Source: Trichaptum fuscoviolaceum
Lineage: Eukaryota; Basidiomycota; Agaricomycetes; Hymenochaetales; Trichaptaceae
Reading direction: 5' to 3'
DNA length: 64,000 nucleotides
Assembly (NCBI GenBank): GCA_910574455.1
Contig: CAJSYZ010000003.1
Coordinates: 4,401,250-4,465,249, forward strand
Shown: positions 47,886 through 59,472 of the stretch, piece after piece
How positions within the stretch are numbered: the stretch's first letter is position 1
Layout: every line of letters starts with the position of its first letter
Position numbers and translations under genes: made by a program
The notes under the pieces: model-generated
Databases searched by the model: none
Told to the model about the DNA's origin: nothing
What the model saw: only the letters and a program-made list of their open reading frames with translations

Positions 47886-49289
47886 CTACAGTCGCCTTTT
47901 CAGTCGCCGCGCTGCAGCCAGTTCCTCTAGCCGTTTCCGCTTTTCAGATGTCGGTGACTGCGAATAGGGTGTCCTGGTCAAGCCCGCTTCACCAGCATCC
48001 AAGTTAGTTGGCGTTGTAGGTCGACTATGAGATACTCGTGACGGAGCTGGTAAGTCAAGCATATCCTCGTTCTCCGACACATCTGGCTCTGAGGGCGCAC
48101 TGGAACTAATCATGCGAAAAGTTAAATAAATTGCTAATAATAAATTATTTGGTATACCTGATATCTTGATGGTCGTCGTTTATAAACGGCGTTTCTTCCT
48201 CCTCAGAATCCTCAGGTTCTTCTTCCCCCCCATGATTGTCTATCCTTGCCCAGTCCTGCGCTATTTCAAGGAGAGCATCCCATTGCTGAGTTGCAGTGAA
48301 CGGAACACGTTCGGTTCCGTCCAGATCTGCCTTGTATGTTTCTCGACAAGAGGGGCATTTTGGTGTGGCTTGAGCTCGGGCATTACCCATGAGGCATTTT
48401 TTGCAGTATATATGCTGACATGGTAAACTGGGAAACGAAGTTGAGCGTAGGGGATAACCCCGAAATAATATTGATACCTTATGGCTGTTTCGAGCGTTAG
48501 TTTTTCTAAGCAAACGATGCATTCCTCCTCTTCTTCGACGGACGGGGATGAAATCACGGTATGAAAGCGTCTGAGGAGCTACATTCATAATGTTAGTAAC
48601 ACGCCTTATGGTACGACGCGAAAGAGAATACCTTTCGCATCCGGTCGAAAGTGTCTCCAATTCCTTGAACAGCGTCATCTTGAAGTTCCGCAGCGTCTCG
48701 TTCGATTTCTTTCATTTTCAGCTATTAAAAGCCATTACAAATTTTCAGAAGGAAAGCAAAGGGGAAATTCTGACATTCTTTATTTTCTTTCTGTCCTTCT
48801 CTCGCGCCTAGATATTCCTATGTGAGGCAACCCACTCAGTAACGATGCCCGAAGCTTACTCGTTCTAACTTTGAGATTTCGCTCGAAAGCTTCGATATTC
48901 TCTGTTTCATAGCTTGAACCGACATGCCACCCCTCTTAGCTGGCTTTGGTTGAAGGAACACTTCCTCTGCTTCATGCAAGCGATCCAGTTGTTCCTGAAG
49001 TTCTCTGTTCCTTGCTTGCAGCATTTCCACGCTCTCTCGCAAGTTACCAAGTCCACTTAGAGCATCCTTCAGATGATCCTACAGTAGCATTGTGATAAGA
49101 AACGTATTAAGAGACCAACTGGTAGGTAGTATGTTCAGCACTTACTTCAACATCTTTGCATTCTCGAGGAGCTTCCAGTGTAGAGTCAATCGAAGACTCT
49201 ACCTCATAATTCGTTTCTATGCCTCTTCGGGAGACAGACATTTTCGAACTTCCGCTTGTCTTCATCTGTCTTGAGCGCGTGACAGGCAT
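47886..49289 (-). CDS. RING-finger protein, probable E3 ubiquitin ligase
   Basis: Exons 49289-49146, 49078-48860, 48721-48632, 48578-48478, 48427-48158 and 48105-47886 give 347 residues. A coiled coil (residues ~60-120: SVEMLQARNRELQEQLDRL) precedes a C3HC4 RING (ECIVCLEKLTLETAIS, then LPCQHIYCKKCL and PKCPSCRE). An intron splits the RING after the second cysteine pair. Acidic and Ser/Pro-rich segments and a basic tail (RRLKRRL) follow. RING proteins bring E2 enzymes to substrates; the target here is unknown. The start at 49289 is the first ATG; open frame upstream runs into an inverted repeat and is probably 5' UTR. The gene is divergent from LSM3. Confidence 0.87.
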
Positions 49290-49364
49290 GTTGTGGACCC
49301 GGGATCTGAGGAGAGGTAATTGGAGCTTCCACTCTGGCAGAGCCACAGAATGGGCATCCTCCTT

Positions 49365-49473
49365 CATCAGGGAAACTACTTTCTGCTGAAAGTGACCTTA
49401 TTTAGGACTTCAGCCTCTCAGGACGTTTAAGTAACACTTAAGTCACTTTCAGCAGAAAGTAGTTTTCCTGATG
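49365..49473. repeat. Long inverted repeat (32-bp arms, 45-bp spacer)
   Basis: Arms at 49365-49396 and 49442-49473 are reverse complements with one mismatch, built around ACTACTTTCTGCTGAAAGTG. They could form a stable hairpin. The repeat lies in the 344-bp space between the divergent RING and LSM3 genes. It could be a small fold-back element or a shared regulatory element. Confidence 0.9.
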
Positions 49474-49633
49474 CAGGCTGCCAGTGTTCGCGGGATTATT
49501 GCCATGTAGGTCTATTTTTGACATACTCAGAATTTATGGTCTGCCCATCGTTCGTTTGAAAGCGCGCGTCTGTCACATACTGCAGAATATTGTCCTCTTC
49601 ATTAGCACCTCTCCGCCAGAGTATAGACACGAA

Positions 49634-50119
49634 ATGAACGGGACTTCAGAGGGAATCCAAGAACCCTTCGACCTCATCCGCCTCTCCCTGAGCGAACGTG
49701 TCTTCGTCAAGCTACGAGGCGATCGGGAGCTCACTGGCGTTCTGCATGTGCGTAAACATATTCGCTTTGAGTCAATGACTTGTATCCCAACACTTCTGTC
49801 TCAGGCATATGACGGACATATGAACCTCATCCTAAGTGATGTGGAGGAGACGATCATGCTCGTGGACCTGGAAGAGAACGCGCCGACCGCCCAGGGGCGC
49901 ATAAATGTGAGCCATCGAGTTCTGGCTTAGGACTATCGCATCCTCAAACGTATTTTGATACAACAGGTCGCCAAACGACGAATGGACATGCTCTTCGTGC
50001 GCGGTGACGGTGTGATTCTCGTGAGTGATCAGCAGCCACCTTCTCCTATTTGACCCAATCTCTGAATTTTCTATTCCATTAATTATTGATTCCAGGTATC
50101 TCCTCCCCTCCGAACATGA
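49634..50119 (+). CDS. LSM3: U6 snRNA-associated Sm-like protein LSm3
   Basis: Four short exons (49634-49747, 49805-49906, 49967-50020, 50096-50119) join in phase 0 to give 97 residues, the usual LSm3 length. Sm1 is [20 protein letters not shown] and continues with [12 protein letters not shown]. Sm2 is [18 protein letters not shown]. The protein is a subunit of the LSm2-8 ring on U6 snRNA in nuclear splicing and of the LSm1-7 ring in cytoplasmic mRNA decapping. All three introns fall at codon boundaries. Confidence 0.95.
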
Positions 50120-51875
50120 GCCCCAGCTATATTTCGCATTTGTACGGCCGACCTATGTATACGAGCGATGACATTAAAAAAAGGCGCGGCGGGGGGTACT
50201 CGATACGTTTAGCAGAGGGGGTTACTCATTCGAACAAGGTTGACATCGCGATCGCGATCATTGCCATTGCCCCTGTCCGCACATCCTTTACGTTCTAGCC
50301 TCCTGTCCAGTCACCACCCCTCCCGCTTGTCGATCCCTAATCCAACTCACTCATCTTATGCCATCCCATCCTATCCGCCCTTCTATCCCAACCCACTCAT
50401 ACCAATAACGATAGCTACCACAGCTCCTCCAATCTCGGAATCCTCGCCTGTTCATGCGTCCTCTCCCTCCCTCCCTCCCCGGGCCCGCAGGGCTGGTTCT
50501 TCGTTCTCGTGTATTCTCATGTATCGGTAATGGCAATGCTGAAGACTTCTCCAGCGCACGTCTCAGATCTCACCCCTCGAAAGAATCAAGCCAAAAGAGC
50601 TCTTGAGTCTTGACTCATCCCGAAGTGAAGGTATGGAGGTTCATGTCCATCCGAGATCACACGACCAGAAGACTCGGCTTGTACACAGTCACTAGTTACA
50701 GGTCCCCAGTTCGCACCAATTGCTCCACACCGGCTAGAATTCTCGGCACCTCGCAGAACAATACGGACTTACGGCTTGTATCTCCTTCTCGACGTATACG
50801 TTGCATGCGCACAATTCACCATGTATCAAGGGCTCTAAATGATCACGAAATTTATCAAAAAATTTAGAAGCCAATCTGAAATCACACTATCATTAACGCC
50901 CGGAGACTCATAAACCATCACCGTCAGTAAATTGAGCGTCAAGAATTATGTTGATAGATATTACTGAGCAATGCAGTGTATGTCTGAGAGGGGCTACAGA
51001 CGTTTATACATATACATTCATAGTATACTAGATCGGAAACGAGATCGAATCTGAGTGGAGCAGGACAGGAGTGTGTATGTTTTGAAGGAAACTTTAATAT
51101 ACTTGGCCTTGCCGTGTGTGGGGCCATCTTAAGGACGAGAACAAGCGGAAAGACCGGAGATTCGGGTCAAAAAAGAAATCAAGGAGAAATAAAAAAATGA
51201 GAGTTTGAAACGTCGAGTGCAGTTGATTGATATGACATGCTATGGTATGTAAATGGAATGATATGACACGATATGAGATGAAGGGCAAAGGGGGTCGTTC
51301 CGAGAACTTGGGAGAACTTGTGCACAACAGCATGGGAGGGGGAGGGGTAACAACAATAGTAGAATTAGCAGGAAAAAGTGAAAGAATGCAGATAACAGAA
51401 CAGCAGATAAATTCGCCCCGGACAGATAAAAAGTAGTAGTAAAATGAGTAAATGTAAAAAGCATATGCAGGAGTATATGGTTCGCCATATCGAATTGCTC
51501 CGGTGGAAGGAGACATGTATGAAACCTAGGAGCCATTGAAGAGGGGAAACACAGAAGCCCTTAACGAGAAGAAAAGAACGAAGTAGAGGGAGAATAAGAG
51601 ACGAAGGGGAATTGGTTCCATCGAGGATTTCGATGCTACATCCTCTCGGTCTCGGTAGACGGGTTGCGTTTGCATGTGGCGTAATGATGAATCCAGAAAG
51701 TCGCACCACAAGCGCATGAGCACACACGTACGTATATTCATATCATAAGCCTGGCCAAGTCGAGCCAGATCTGAAAGAGATTGAACGAAGAAAAAGAAGG
51801 GGGGAAAAGGCGCATGCAGATTTGGACTAGACACCAGAATCCCGGAGTCGGTGGGGTAGGACACACCGCAGTTGG
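50120..51875. other. Convergent 3' intergenic region
   Basis: It lies between the 3' ends of LSM3 and the Gag1-like gene and holds both 3' UTRs. A C/T-rich microsatellite-like run (CCCT repeats) occurs near 50463-50480. No gene supported. Confidence 0.45.
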
Positions 51876-53680
51876 TCACCCGCCTTCGTGCCTGCTATCG
51901 CTCGGATGACGACGACGGAGCTCCTCGGCATCCGCATCCGCTTCTTCATCTTCTTCTTCATCGTCGTCATCGTCGTCGTCGTCCTCCCGGCCCGCAAAAC
52001 CGAGCACTCCACCAGGCTGCGAGCGGGTCGACGACGGCGGAGACGAAGATGACGGCGGCGGGGAGGGACGCAATGGGTCGACCGCTGAGGCGGGCGGTGG
52101 GGGTGTTGGTTGCGAGTAGGGATAAGGTTGCTGGTACTGCTGCATTCTCTGATATCCCAGATGTCGCTCTGCTTCCGCCTCCCCTGATTGGTCGCCCGAC
52201 GACTGTGTGTATCCCGGTGGGATCCTCGTCAAGAAATCATCCCTGTTTGCTTGTGCTGGATTCTGATACTGTTCCTGTTGCTGCTGCTGTTGTTGTGTTG
52301 GATGAGGATTGTATGGAGAGTGTTGAGAATCGGGTGGAAGAGGTAGCTGGTCATCCCATGACGGCGCCACAGCACCTTCTGGCCATGTTCCATCTCGTAG
52401 CCAACCAGATTGCAGAATTTTCAACTGTGATAAATAAATGGAGATTAAGGAGTAAGCATACGTCTTGTGAAGGTTAAACCAAGGATAAGGAGAAACTTTA
52501 GAGAATTTAGGACTCAAGAGCCCGTCGCTGTATCTTTGACCCATTGCCCGATACATCAGCGGATGCGACCGGGTCTTTGGGGAGAAGAAAAAGAAGAGTG
52601 ATGTGTGTACAAGTATGGGAGAAGTCAATGTAAACTAGTACGGCAGGACTTACCACAATGCTCAATGGAAGGCGTTTACGGAGTTGATTGCCTCCTACCA
52701 GTCCTTTCCACACATTTTTCAGGCCCGCGCGCCAGACCTCCTCGCTTTCGACCGCGCCTGGCTGGTTGAGCAGCGCCTCGAGCTTGACGCGCGATGGCGA
52801 GGGTGACGCAGGCGTGGGCGGCACGGGCGGTGGATCGAGCCACAGAGCACGCCGTGCGTTGTAGTACGACACGCCCGGCTCAGGCAGGTGTGCTTGGCCC
52901 ATGAGGGACTCGAAGTGCGAGGTCGGGCGCGCGGGCGGCAGAGAGGACGACGAAGTTTGGGATGAAGAAGATGCTAATGGCGATCGCGTTAGCCCCAGAC
53001 CAGAGCCAGACGACGTGGTCGCCGACGAGTTGTTTGCGCTCGACACGGGACCCAGGCCTGAGCCTGAACTGCTCCCTGTGGCAGGCGTCGTCGCGCCCGT
53101 CGACCCTCCACGTGAGCTGCCACTGGTGTCAAGACCTCGTCTGCTGCTGGACGACGAGCCCAAGTTCGACGCTGAAGTTGTAGTCGAGGTCGACGACGCC
53201 GAGTTGGACATTGGCGCTGTGTTATGAGTTCGATTGCTAGCCTCACTCCCCTGGACTTGATACGGCGTAAACGAGATGCGGCGTCGTTGGGCAGGAGGTG
53301 CGAGTTCCGCGGGAAGATTCAGGGATAAAGAAGAGTCTGTGCGTCAACATAGTTCGTAACATACGCAATGAAAACACAAAGGTTAAAGAAGGGGTGACAT
53401 TACTGGAGGAGGAGGTCCCAGTGCTGCTGCTCGGTGCATGTAGGCCCAGTGAGTGTGAGTGAGAGTGGGCGTGCGCGACGGCGACGCGACCCGCAGGATT
53501 GGTGCTGATGGTGGGCACGGGGAGCGCGCTGACTTTGTACGGGAGCTCTGCGGAGAGGAAGGGGTGCGAGAGGGCGCCGGACGCTGCGGCTGCTGAGTGG
53601 GTGCGGGCCTGGTGCTGCTCTCGTCGGACTGAGGTGGGGTCTTTTTGAGCAGTCGAGTCTGGCGGCGACCTTGGCGGCAT
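51876..53680 (-). CDS. Gag1-like clamp domain protein
   Basis: Supported exons are 53680-53404, 53336-52654 and 52424-51876 (502 residues if the last intron is removed as one piece). The conserved part ends exon 2 (ESEEVWRAGLKNVWKGLVGG, then RKRLPLSIV) and continues in the last exon as LKILQSGWLRDGTWPEGAVAP. This fits the fungal Gag1-like clamp (DUF4050) family. The N-terminal third is Ser/Thr/Gly rich. The C-terminal third has poly-Gln (near 52280-52310) and a long Asp/Glu run (near 51945-51985). A small in-frame exon may lie within 52653-52425, so that intron is uncertain. The molecular role is not known to me with confidence. Confidence 0.72.
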
Positions 53681-54945
53681 CAAGGGATATAAGATCGATG
53701 GCGAAGGCGCGTGCAGCGCCTGACCAAAGATTGAAGAGAAGGGGAAGTGGGAGGTTAGGAGATGGAGGAGGGCAGGGAGGCCATGGTCGGTCTATTAGTA
53801 CTATGTTTACTTATGACTATTACATGTCTGCTATTAGAAAACTCAATCTGTATCTCGAGTCCGAATTCCCTTCTGCGTCCTCCGTCCAGAATGAACCAGA
53901 CCACCCACTCCACCTCCGCCTCTGCATCACCTGTCCGCTGACCGACACCCTCCATATTCTCTGAAATATTGCACAATTTAGTCGACCACCATCTCCCGAG
54001 CAGGAGTAAGACACGAAGAGCACGGCGCTCTCGTGAAGCCATCGATTGTGTTTTGCGCGAAGCCGAAGCACCCCACTTGCCAGATACTCGCAGCAGCTGA
54101 TCTGGCTCAGGCTGCCCGTGGTGACTCATCACTTCTTCCTTTCATTCAACCTTGTCTCAGATGAATCGCCACCCCTCCAACATGCCCCCTCGGCCGTTCA
54201 TTTCCTGGTCACCAATGGAACATCTCCAGCTTATCACACAGACAGCAGTCGCCTGTGCTTCTGCAATGATCTTCGCCCGATTAGCAGCCGGTTTAAATAA
54301 AGTTAAGTTTAATAATTAATTGTTACTTGCATACTATCAGAACTTGAAGACGGAATTTACTCGTCCAGCAGGCCCCTCGGTCTCTCTTTAACCCGTAAAA
54401 GATCGTCCTTCCAGCAGCAGTGCAACACCGCTTTTACGACTGTAAATTCCGATAAAGCCTATTTGCGAACGAGTAACATTCGATTCATCTCATATCCGTT
54501 CTTTCTTGAAATCGTCGAGCAACACTCCGGAGAACAAGATATCAACTCTTGCAAATTGTCGAGATAATTCTGCGCAGATGCTGACATGACATTGTGATGG
54601 AATGCTGGGATGGTAATGACTCTTATTTGTCAGAAATATATGGTGGAGTACATCTGCTCCATCTTGGGGCGAGCAAAGTCGAAGCGCAGTCACCAGCTGC
54701 GGGCCTCCAAGAACACTATGAGAAATATAGCTTCCTCTCACTCATCGCTCATATGCCTTGCGGAGCATCCCCATCGTGTTTTCTCGCACAGGTTCTCGCG
54801 AAAGCAAACCGTCCGACAAGCCAGCCAAGCATCAAGGTTGTTTGCGTGCTCGAATGCGCGACATCAGATGCTCCGCGTCTTGTCATCACTCAGACAGGCG
54901 CAACATATATAGTGGTATGTTGTATGTTTTTGGATGTTGCAGTAC
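53681..54945. other. Intergenic region
   Basis: Promoter side of the Gag1-like gene, then sequence without a recognisable gene. Open frames at 54594-54983 have no known domain, and one runs into the MITE. Confidence 0.4.
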
Positions 54946-55711
54946 TACAGTGGGTTACCATAAGTGTCCGTCAGGCCCGCTGAACATATTTTTTGCTCAT
55001 AACTCTTCTTCCTCGCATGTCTTTACTTCGAAAAAATTTGACAACCAATTAAACATAGTCTACCATCTTTCTGTAGAATTTGAAGCCATTCCATGGCCAT
55101 TATCAGGCTGAAGATGTAATTCTTTATTTTGAAAAACTAGCTGAAATCAGCAAAAAATCAACATCTTTGGCCAGCTGCAGAAATATCAAGCTTCTTTCAT
55201 CTGCCCAAAATTCACCGGGATAATGCCATATGCATACAGACTATACCCTGATTTTTCAAGATTTTTACAGTCAGTGCATACAAAGTTATAAGGCAATCTT
55301 TATCAAATCAGAGCTTTAAAACCGAAATTTGGTCAAAATAGGCACTTTTCTGAGTATATGCTACATATCTTGGCAAGATGTATTCCAGAAAATATGAGAA
55401 AATCATAGAAGATACGGTGAGTATGTACAAGTATGTTTTGAGAGTTTGAGCAGTCCTTTCTTCTGAGAAATAAGATACAGCAATGCAGATGTCTGGTAAA
55501 ATACCCCTGATTTGGGTAAAATCAGAAAGCTGTATTTCTATCATATATGTTCCATATCAAGTGATATAAGCTTCAAACTTCTCATAGAGCATATATAGTT
55601 ATAGTAGACAATGTACAAATATTTCAAGAGCTGTCCGGTTAACGGTTGTAAAGAAATGAGTACAAAACAGGTTTTTAGGGGGGTGACGGACACTTATGGT
55701 AACCCACTGTA
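54946..55711. mobile_element. Tc1/mariner-type MITE with TA target duplication
   Basis: Perfect inverted repeats of 28 bp including the TA (54946-54973 and 55684-55711) begin TACAGTGGGTTACCATAAG and end with its reverse complement. TA duplications at 54946-54947 and 55710-55711 give an element of 762 bp (54948-55709) starting CAGTGGG. The interior is A+T rich and has no transposase frame, so it would need a transposase in trans. TA duplication plus a CAGT terminus is the Tc1/mariner/pogo pattern. Confidence 0.9.
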
Positions 55712-56771
55712 AATGAACATCATTCCGGATCCGAACGCTATGCATACCTCTATCTCGCACTATCGATACTACGGTCGTCAACACACGGGTGCCAGTCCAA
55801 TTCATAATCTCCAGCGCAGGGACTGAGCTCTGAGTCGCCCATCATGCATGTAAAAGTATATTATGTTCATGTCCAAATCCCGTATTTCGATCGGTCACTG
55901 CAGCTGCACAATTTCGCATCACGGTCAACACGAGTTCCATCTGTACTTAATTCCGTTCCAAAGTTCGATTTACATTCATATCTCCTATTATCCGAACAAT
56001 ATCGTCCTGTTCCTTAACACTTCTATGTCCTCTAAAAGTTCCTATCCCACTCCAACCCCCTCAGCGATCCCATACTCGGGATCGGCGCATACGCCCGTGA
56101 CCCGAGAACCTCACCTAGCCGTCTGATCATGAGATACGCACGTTCACCTCGTTTATCCAACACACAGTTTGAAATGAATGGACAATGAATGGAATGTGTT
56201 ATTTTCGTTCTATGAAAGGGGATCGTGATTAACCTTCTCAGTAAGACCCGGGTCTTTTGAGACTAGGTATAGTTTACTCTCCATCTTCATCACAATTACA
56301 CAAATCTTCACCACAAGGAACCATACCTATATCAATCTGATAGTAAATGCGACCGCATACAAAAAGGTTGGCTGCTGTAGAATTATATCTTGAAGGACGC
56401 GGCACACGAACAACGCCTGGGCAAGTCGCAGACGTCTCACACTCATTTTCTCAACTCTGAAATTATGAGATGATTGTAAAGAAAGCGTAAACTGACAATC
56501 ACAGGTCCAAACAGGAAATAAACAGGAGAATATTCTCGTCAATCTCCTGCCTAACCCTTCAAACCGAGCTCGCTTCTCAAGATCGCACGCAACAGTATCA
56601 GGGTGTAGACATAGACGAATATAAGGGAAGTAGGACGGGGGATTGGAGTCATGAGTGGGTAGGTGCGAAGGAACGCGCGATAATGAAATGTGAGTCAATG
56701 CGAGATATAAGACAGTGCCAAGTTTTGCGTTTGACAATAATGGAAGTAGCGTAGACGAAGAACGAAAGCAA
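55712..56771. other. Intergenic region, 3' of the 14-3-3 gene
   Basis: No gene recognised; the part next to 56771 is probably 14-3-3 3' UTR. Confidence 0.45.
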
Positions 56772-57709
56772 TTACGAGGCCTCCTCAGGGTCAACCTCAT
56801 CCTTGCCGTCTGAGGGTTTGTCTGCTACAATGATCATCAGCAATGATATAGAGAATCTAGGCAAAAGAAACTCATTACCTGAGTCCTGCATATCCGAAGT
56901 CCATAGCGTTAGGTTATCACGCAGCAGCTGCATGATAAGAGTCGAGTCCTTGTAGCTCTCTTCTGATAGTGTGTCGAGCTCAGCGATAGCATCATCAAAT
57001 GCCTGCTTAGCAAGATGGCAAGCACGATCTGGGCTGTTGAGTATCTCATAGTAAAACACGGAGAAGTTGAGGGCGAGACCAAGACGAATGGGGTGTGTAG
57101 GGGGTAGCTCAGTCACAGCAACGTCCGATGCAGCCTTGTAGGCTTCCAATGACTTGTCAGCGCTCTCTTTGCGCTTGTCACCAGTTGCAAACTCAGCGAG
57201 GTAACGGTGGTAGTCACCCATCCTAAGAAAGGGGATGTTAGGAAACCGAAAGGGGAAAAGCTAATAAATCTTACATCTTGTGATAGAAGACCTTCGACTC
57301 GCCAGATGCTGCAGAGGGGATGAGGTGCTTGTCAAGCACGTCGAGAATATCCTCGCAAATCTTCGCGAGTTCACTCTCAATCTTCTCCCGGTACCGCTTG
57401 ATCATCGACACCTGGGCCTCATTGCCCTTCGACTCCTCCTTCTGCTCAATCGACGAAACGATGCGCCAAGAGGCACGGCGAGCACCGATGACGTTCTTGT
57501 ACGCGACAGACAGGAGGTTACGTTCCTCAACGGTGAGCTCCTGGTCGGAGGACGCGACACTCTTCATGTTCTCGACCATTTCTGCACGTGCCGGAGATAA
57601 GCATGTGGCAAATGTGACGCGTCGCGACGCGACAACACGTACCCTCATAGCGTTCAGCCTGCTCAGCGAGCTTGGCAAGGTAGACAGAGTCTTCGCGCGA
57701 GTCAGGCAT
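56772..57709 (-). CDS. 14-3-3 protein
   Basis: Exons 57709-57643, 57581-57275, 57222-56879 and 56824-56772 give 256 residues, the normal 14-3-3 length. Signatures are [31 protein letters not shown] and the C-terminal helices [30 protein letters not shown] and [19 protein letters not shown]. The Lys, Arg and Arg-Tyr residues of the phosphopeptide groove are all present. The tail is short and acidic. 14-3-3 dimers bind phosphoserine/threonine proteins in signalling, cell-cycle and stress pathways (Bmh1/Rad24 homologues). Confidence 0.96.
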
Positions 57710-59472
57710 CTGTGGGCGGTTGTTAGACTTGAATCAACATGCAATGACGCGTCTCTCCACTCACGGTTGATGGGAAGTTGAGGGTTTAAAAAGGACTGAA
57801 AGCTGAAGGAAATGTGCAGTCAGAAATGGCTTGAACGACTTGCAGAACGCGTGCGAGGTCGTAGGCGACGTGCACGACGATGGGGAGACTCACAGGGATG
57901 GGTGGGAGAGGTTGGCGAGGAGGAGAGGAGATAGTTGTGGTTGATAGAAAGGCGAGCGAAATGCATAAATTGGGTCCTGGGCAGAGGGTTGCTGGGTCGA
58001 GGGTTGACCAAACAAGGGCATATAATCTGATCCCACGGTACTCGCCTGTGGCAACCTAGACCTCCATGACAACTTCCTCCATGAAAGACATCGCCTCCTT
58101 TACGCACTCTTCATACCCTTTCCTCAGTGCCCTTTGAACCAAGGATTCTCTTTTGGACGGCAATTAATATCCCGCAGATCTTAATAGTAGGCACGCATAG
58201 GTGTGCTGGCGTCAGGTTGACACGCGGCTTGAACACACGCGAATTGCCTTTTCTAGCAAACTGCATACAGCCATATCTTCTCGACCTGAGCTGTGCAACG
58301 ACAAGAAATTTACATTGCGATGACGATTAGTAGCTCTGTGTGCAACTGATAACGAAGCATTTGCAGACATCGGTCAAGAGGGTACTGAGGCGTGGTTGAT
58401 TTAGTGCATGTTCGGATCGACCTCTGAACTCAACGATCGCAAGAGATTAAAAGTTTATTGTGTTTCGTCAATGAAGGCGGTGAATGTTTCGTTGAACCCA
58501 CTTGAGTGCAAAGCTCCGGGTGAGTAGGGTTAGATTTATGCACCCTTGTTGTGTTGCAAAGATCATTGTTTGAGGGCATAGGGCGGTTCCGCTGCATCAT
58601 TGCATATCTATGCATGTAGAGTTTGATGTAAGCAAAAACACAGGAGACGCGGGCTGTACCCATTTCGTTGTAGATGTCAAGATACATCCCACTGCACTGG
58701 CATGTATCTTTCTCAATCAGTCAACGAAGATTTCATCGGAGAGCGACCATTCCAGTGACATATATATAGAAGAGGGGCATCACAAAGAGTTCAAGCACCG
58801 AGCCATTGCGATCCTTCGAAAGGAGAGAGGGAGCGTATCGCCTCCTGATTATCTTCTCGTCGTGTCACTACACGTAGCCAAATATCAAGCATGAAGAGAA
58901 GCTGATGGTCGGGCAACGAGTCTCACCAAGAGGTCTTCCCCGCACGACACGCCTTGCCGCAATAGAGCGCTTGACTAATCCCGCGCTTTCAAGTTACGGC
59001 AGAAAAGCTTCCATACTGGCGCTCCTTGGATACCAGCAACTTTAGAAGAGATAATCTCCGCAATTTTCAATAGAAGAACGGTCTTGATTGGCGTGAGTTG
59101 AAGAGCTCTAGATCTCGTGGAAAGCACAACCTGTAATTCAGTAAAGCCTCTTCTCGCTACAGTGCTGTGACGGAACCATGGGTTCCAGGCGGTAGAAGAC
59201 AAGAATACGCGAGAATAGCGTTGACAGTCCTCCTGTGGACTCTGCTTTGAGTGCGAATCTTGGTAAAGGAAGAAAGAGAAAAAAGTGCTTCCGTTAGATT
59301 GAGCGAAGGTCTCCACTGCCAGTGGCAGGGTCACTGTGACACGGCGTCACGCGGATTTTACGCGAACGGACACGGGCGTCAAAGCGTCTGAGTCCCTTCT
59401 TCATCGTGCCGCGTTCAGTGTGCACAACGTTCCCCTCCCTGCATGCATTCCTCTTCAACATCCCTCACGTAG
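57710..59472. other. Divergent promoter region between 14-3-3 and the RasGAP gene
   Basis: 1.76 kb with no supported gene. C/T-rich patches upstream of both starts fit promoters. Open frames here show no domain. Confidence 0.45.

Noticed and set aside
51094..51879. Several overlapping minus-strand frames downstream of the Gag1-like gene
   Set aside because: They are low complexity, lack domains and lie beyond the gene's stop; likely 3' UTR.
54340..54455. Short inverted match GGAATTTAC ... GTAAATTCC
   Set aside because: Arms of about 10 bp over ~90 bp are expected by chance in this length of sequence.
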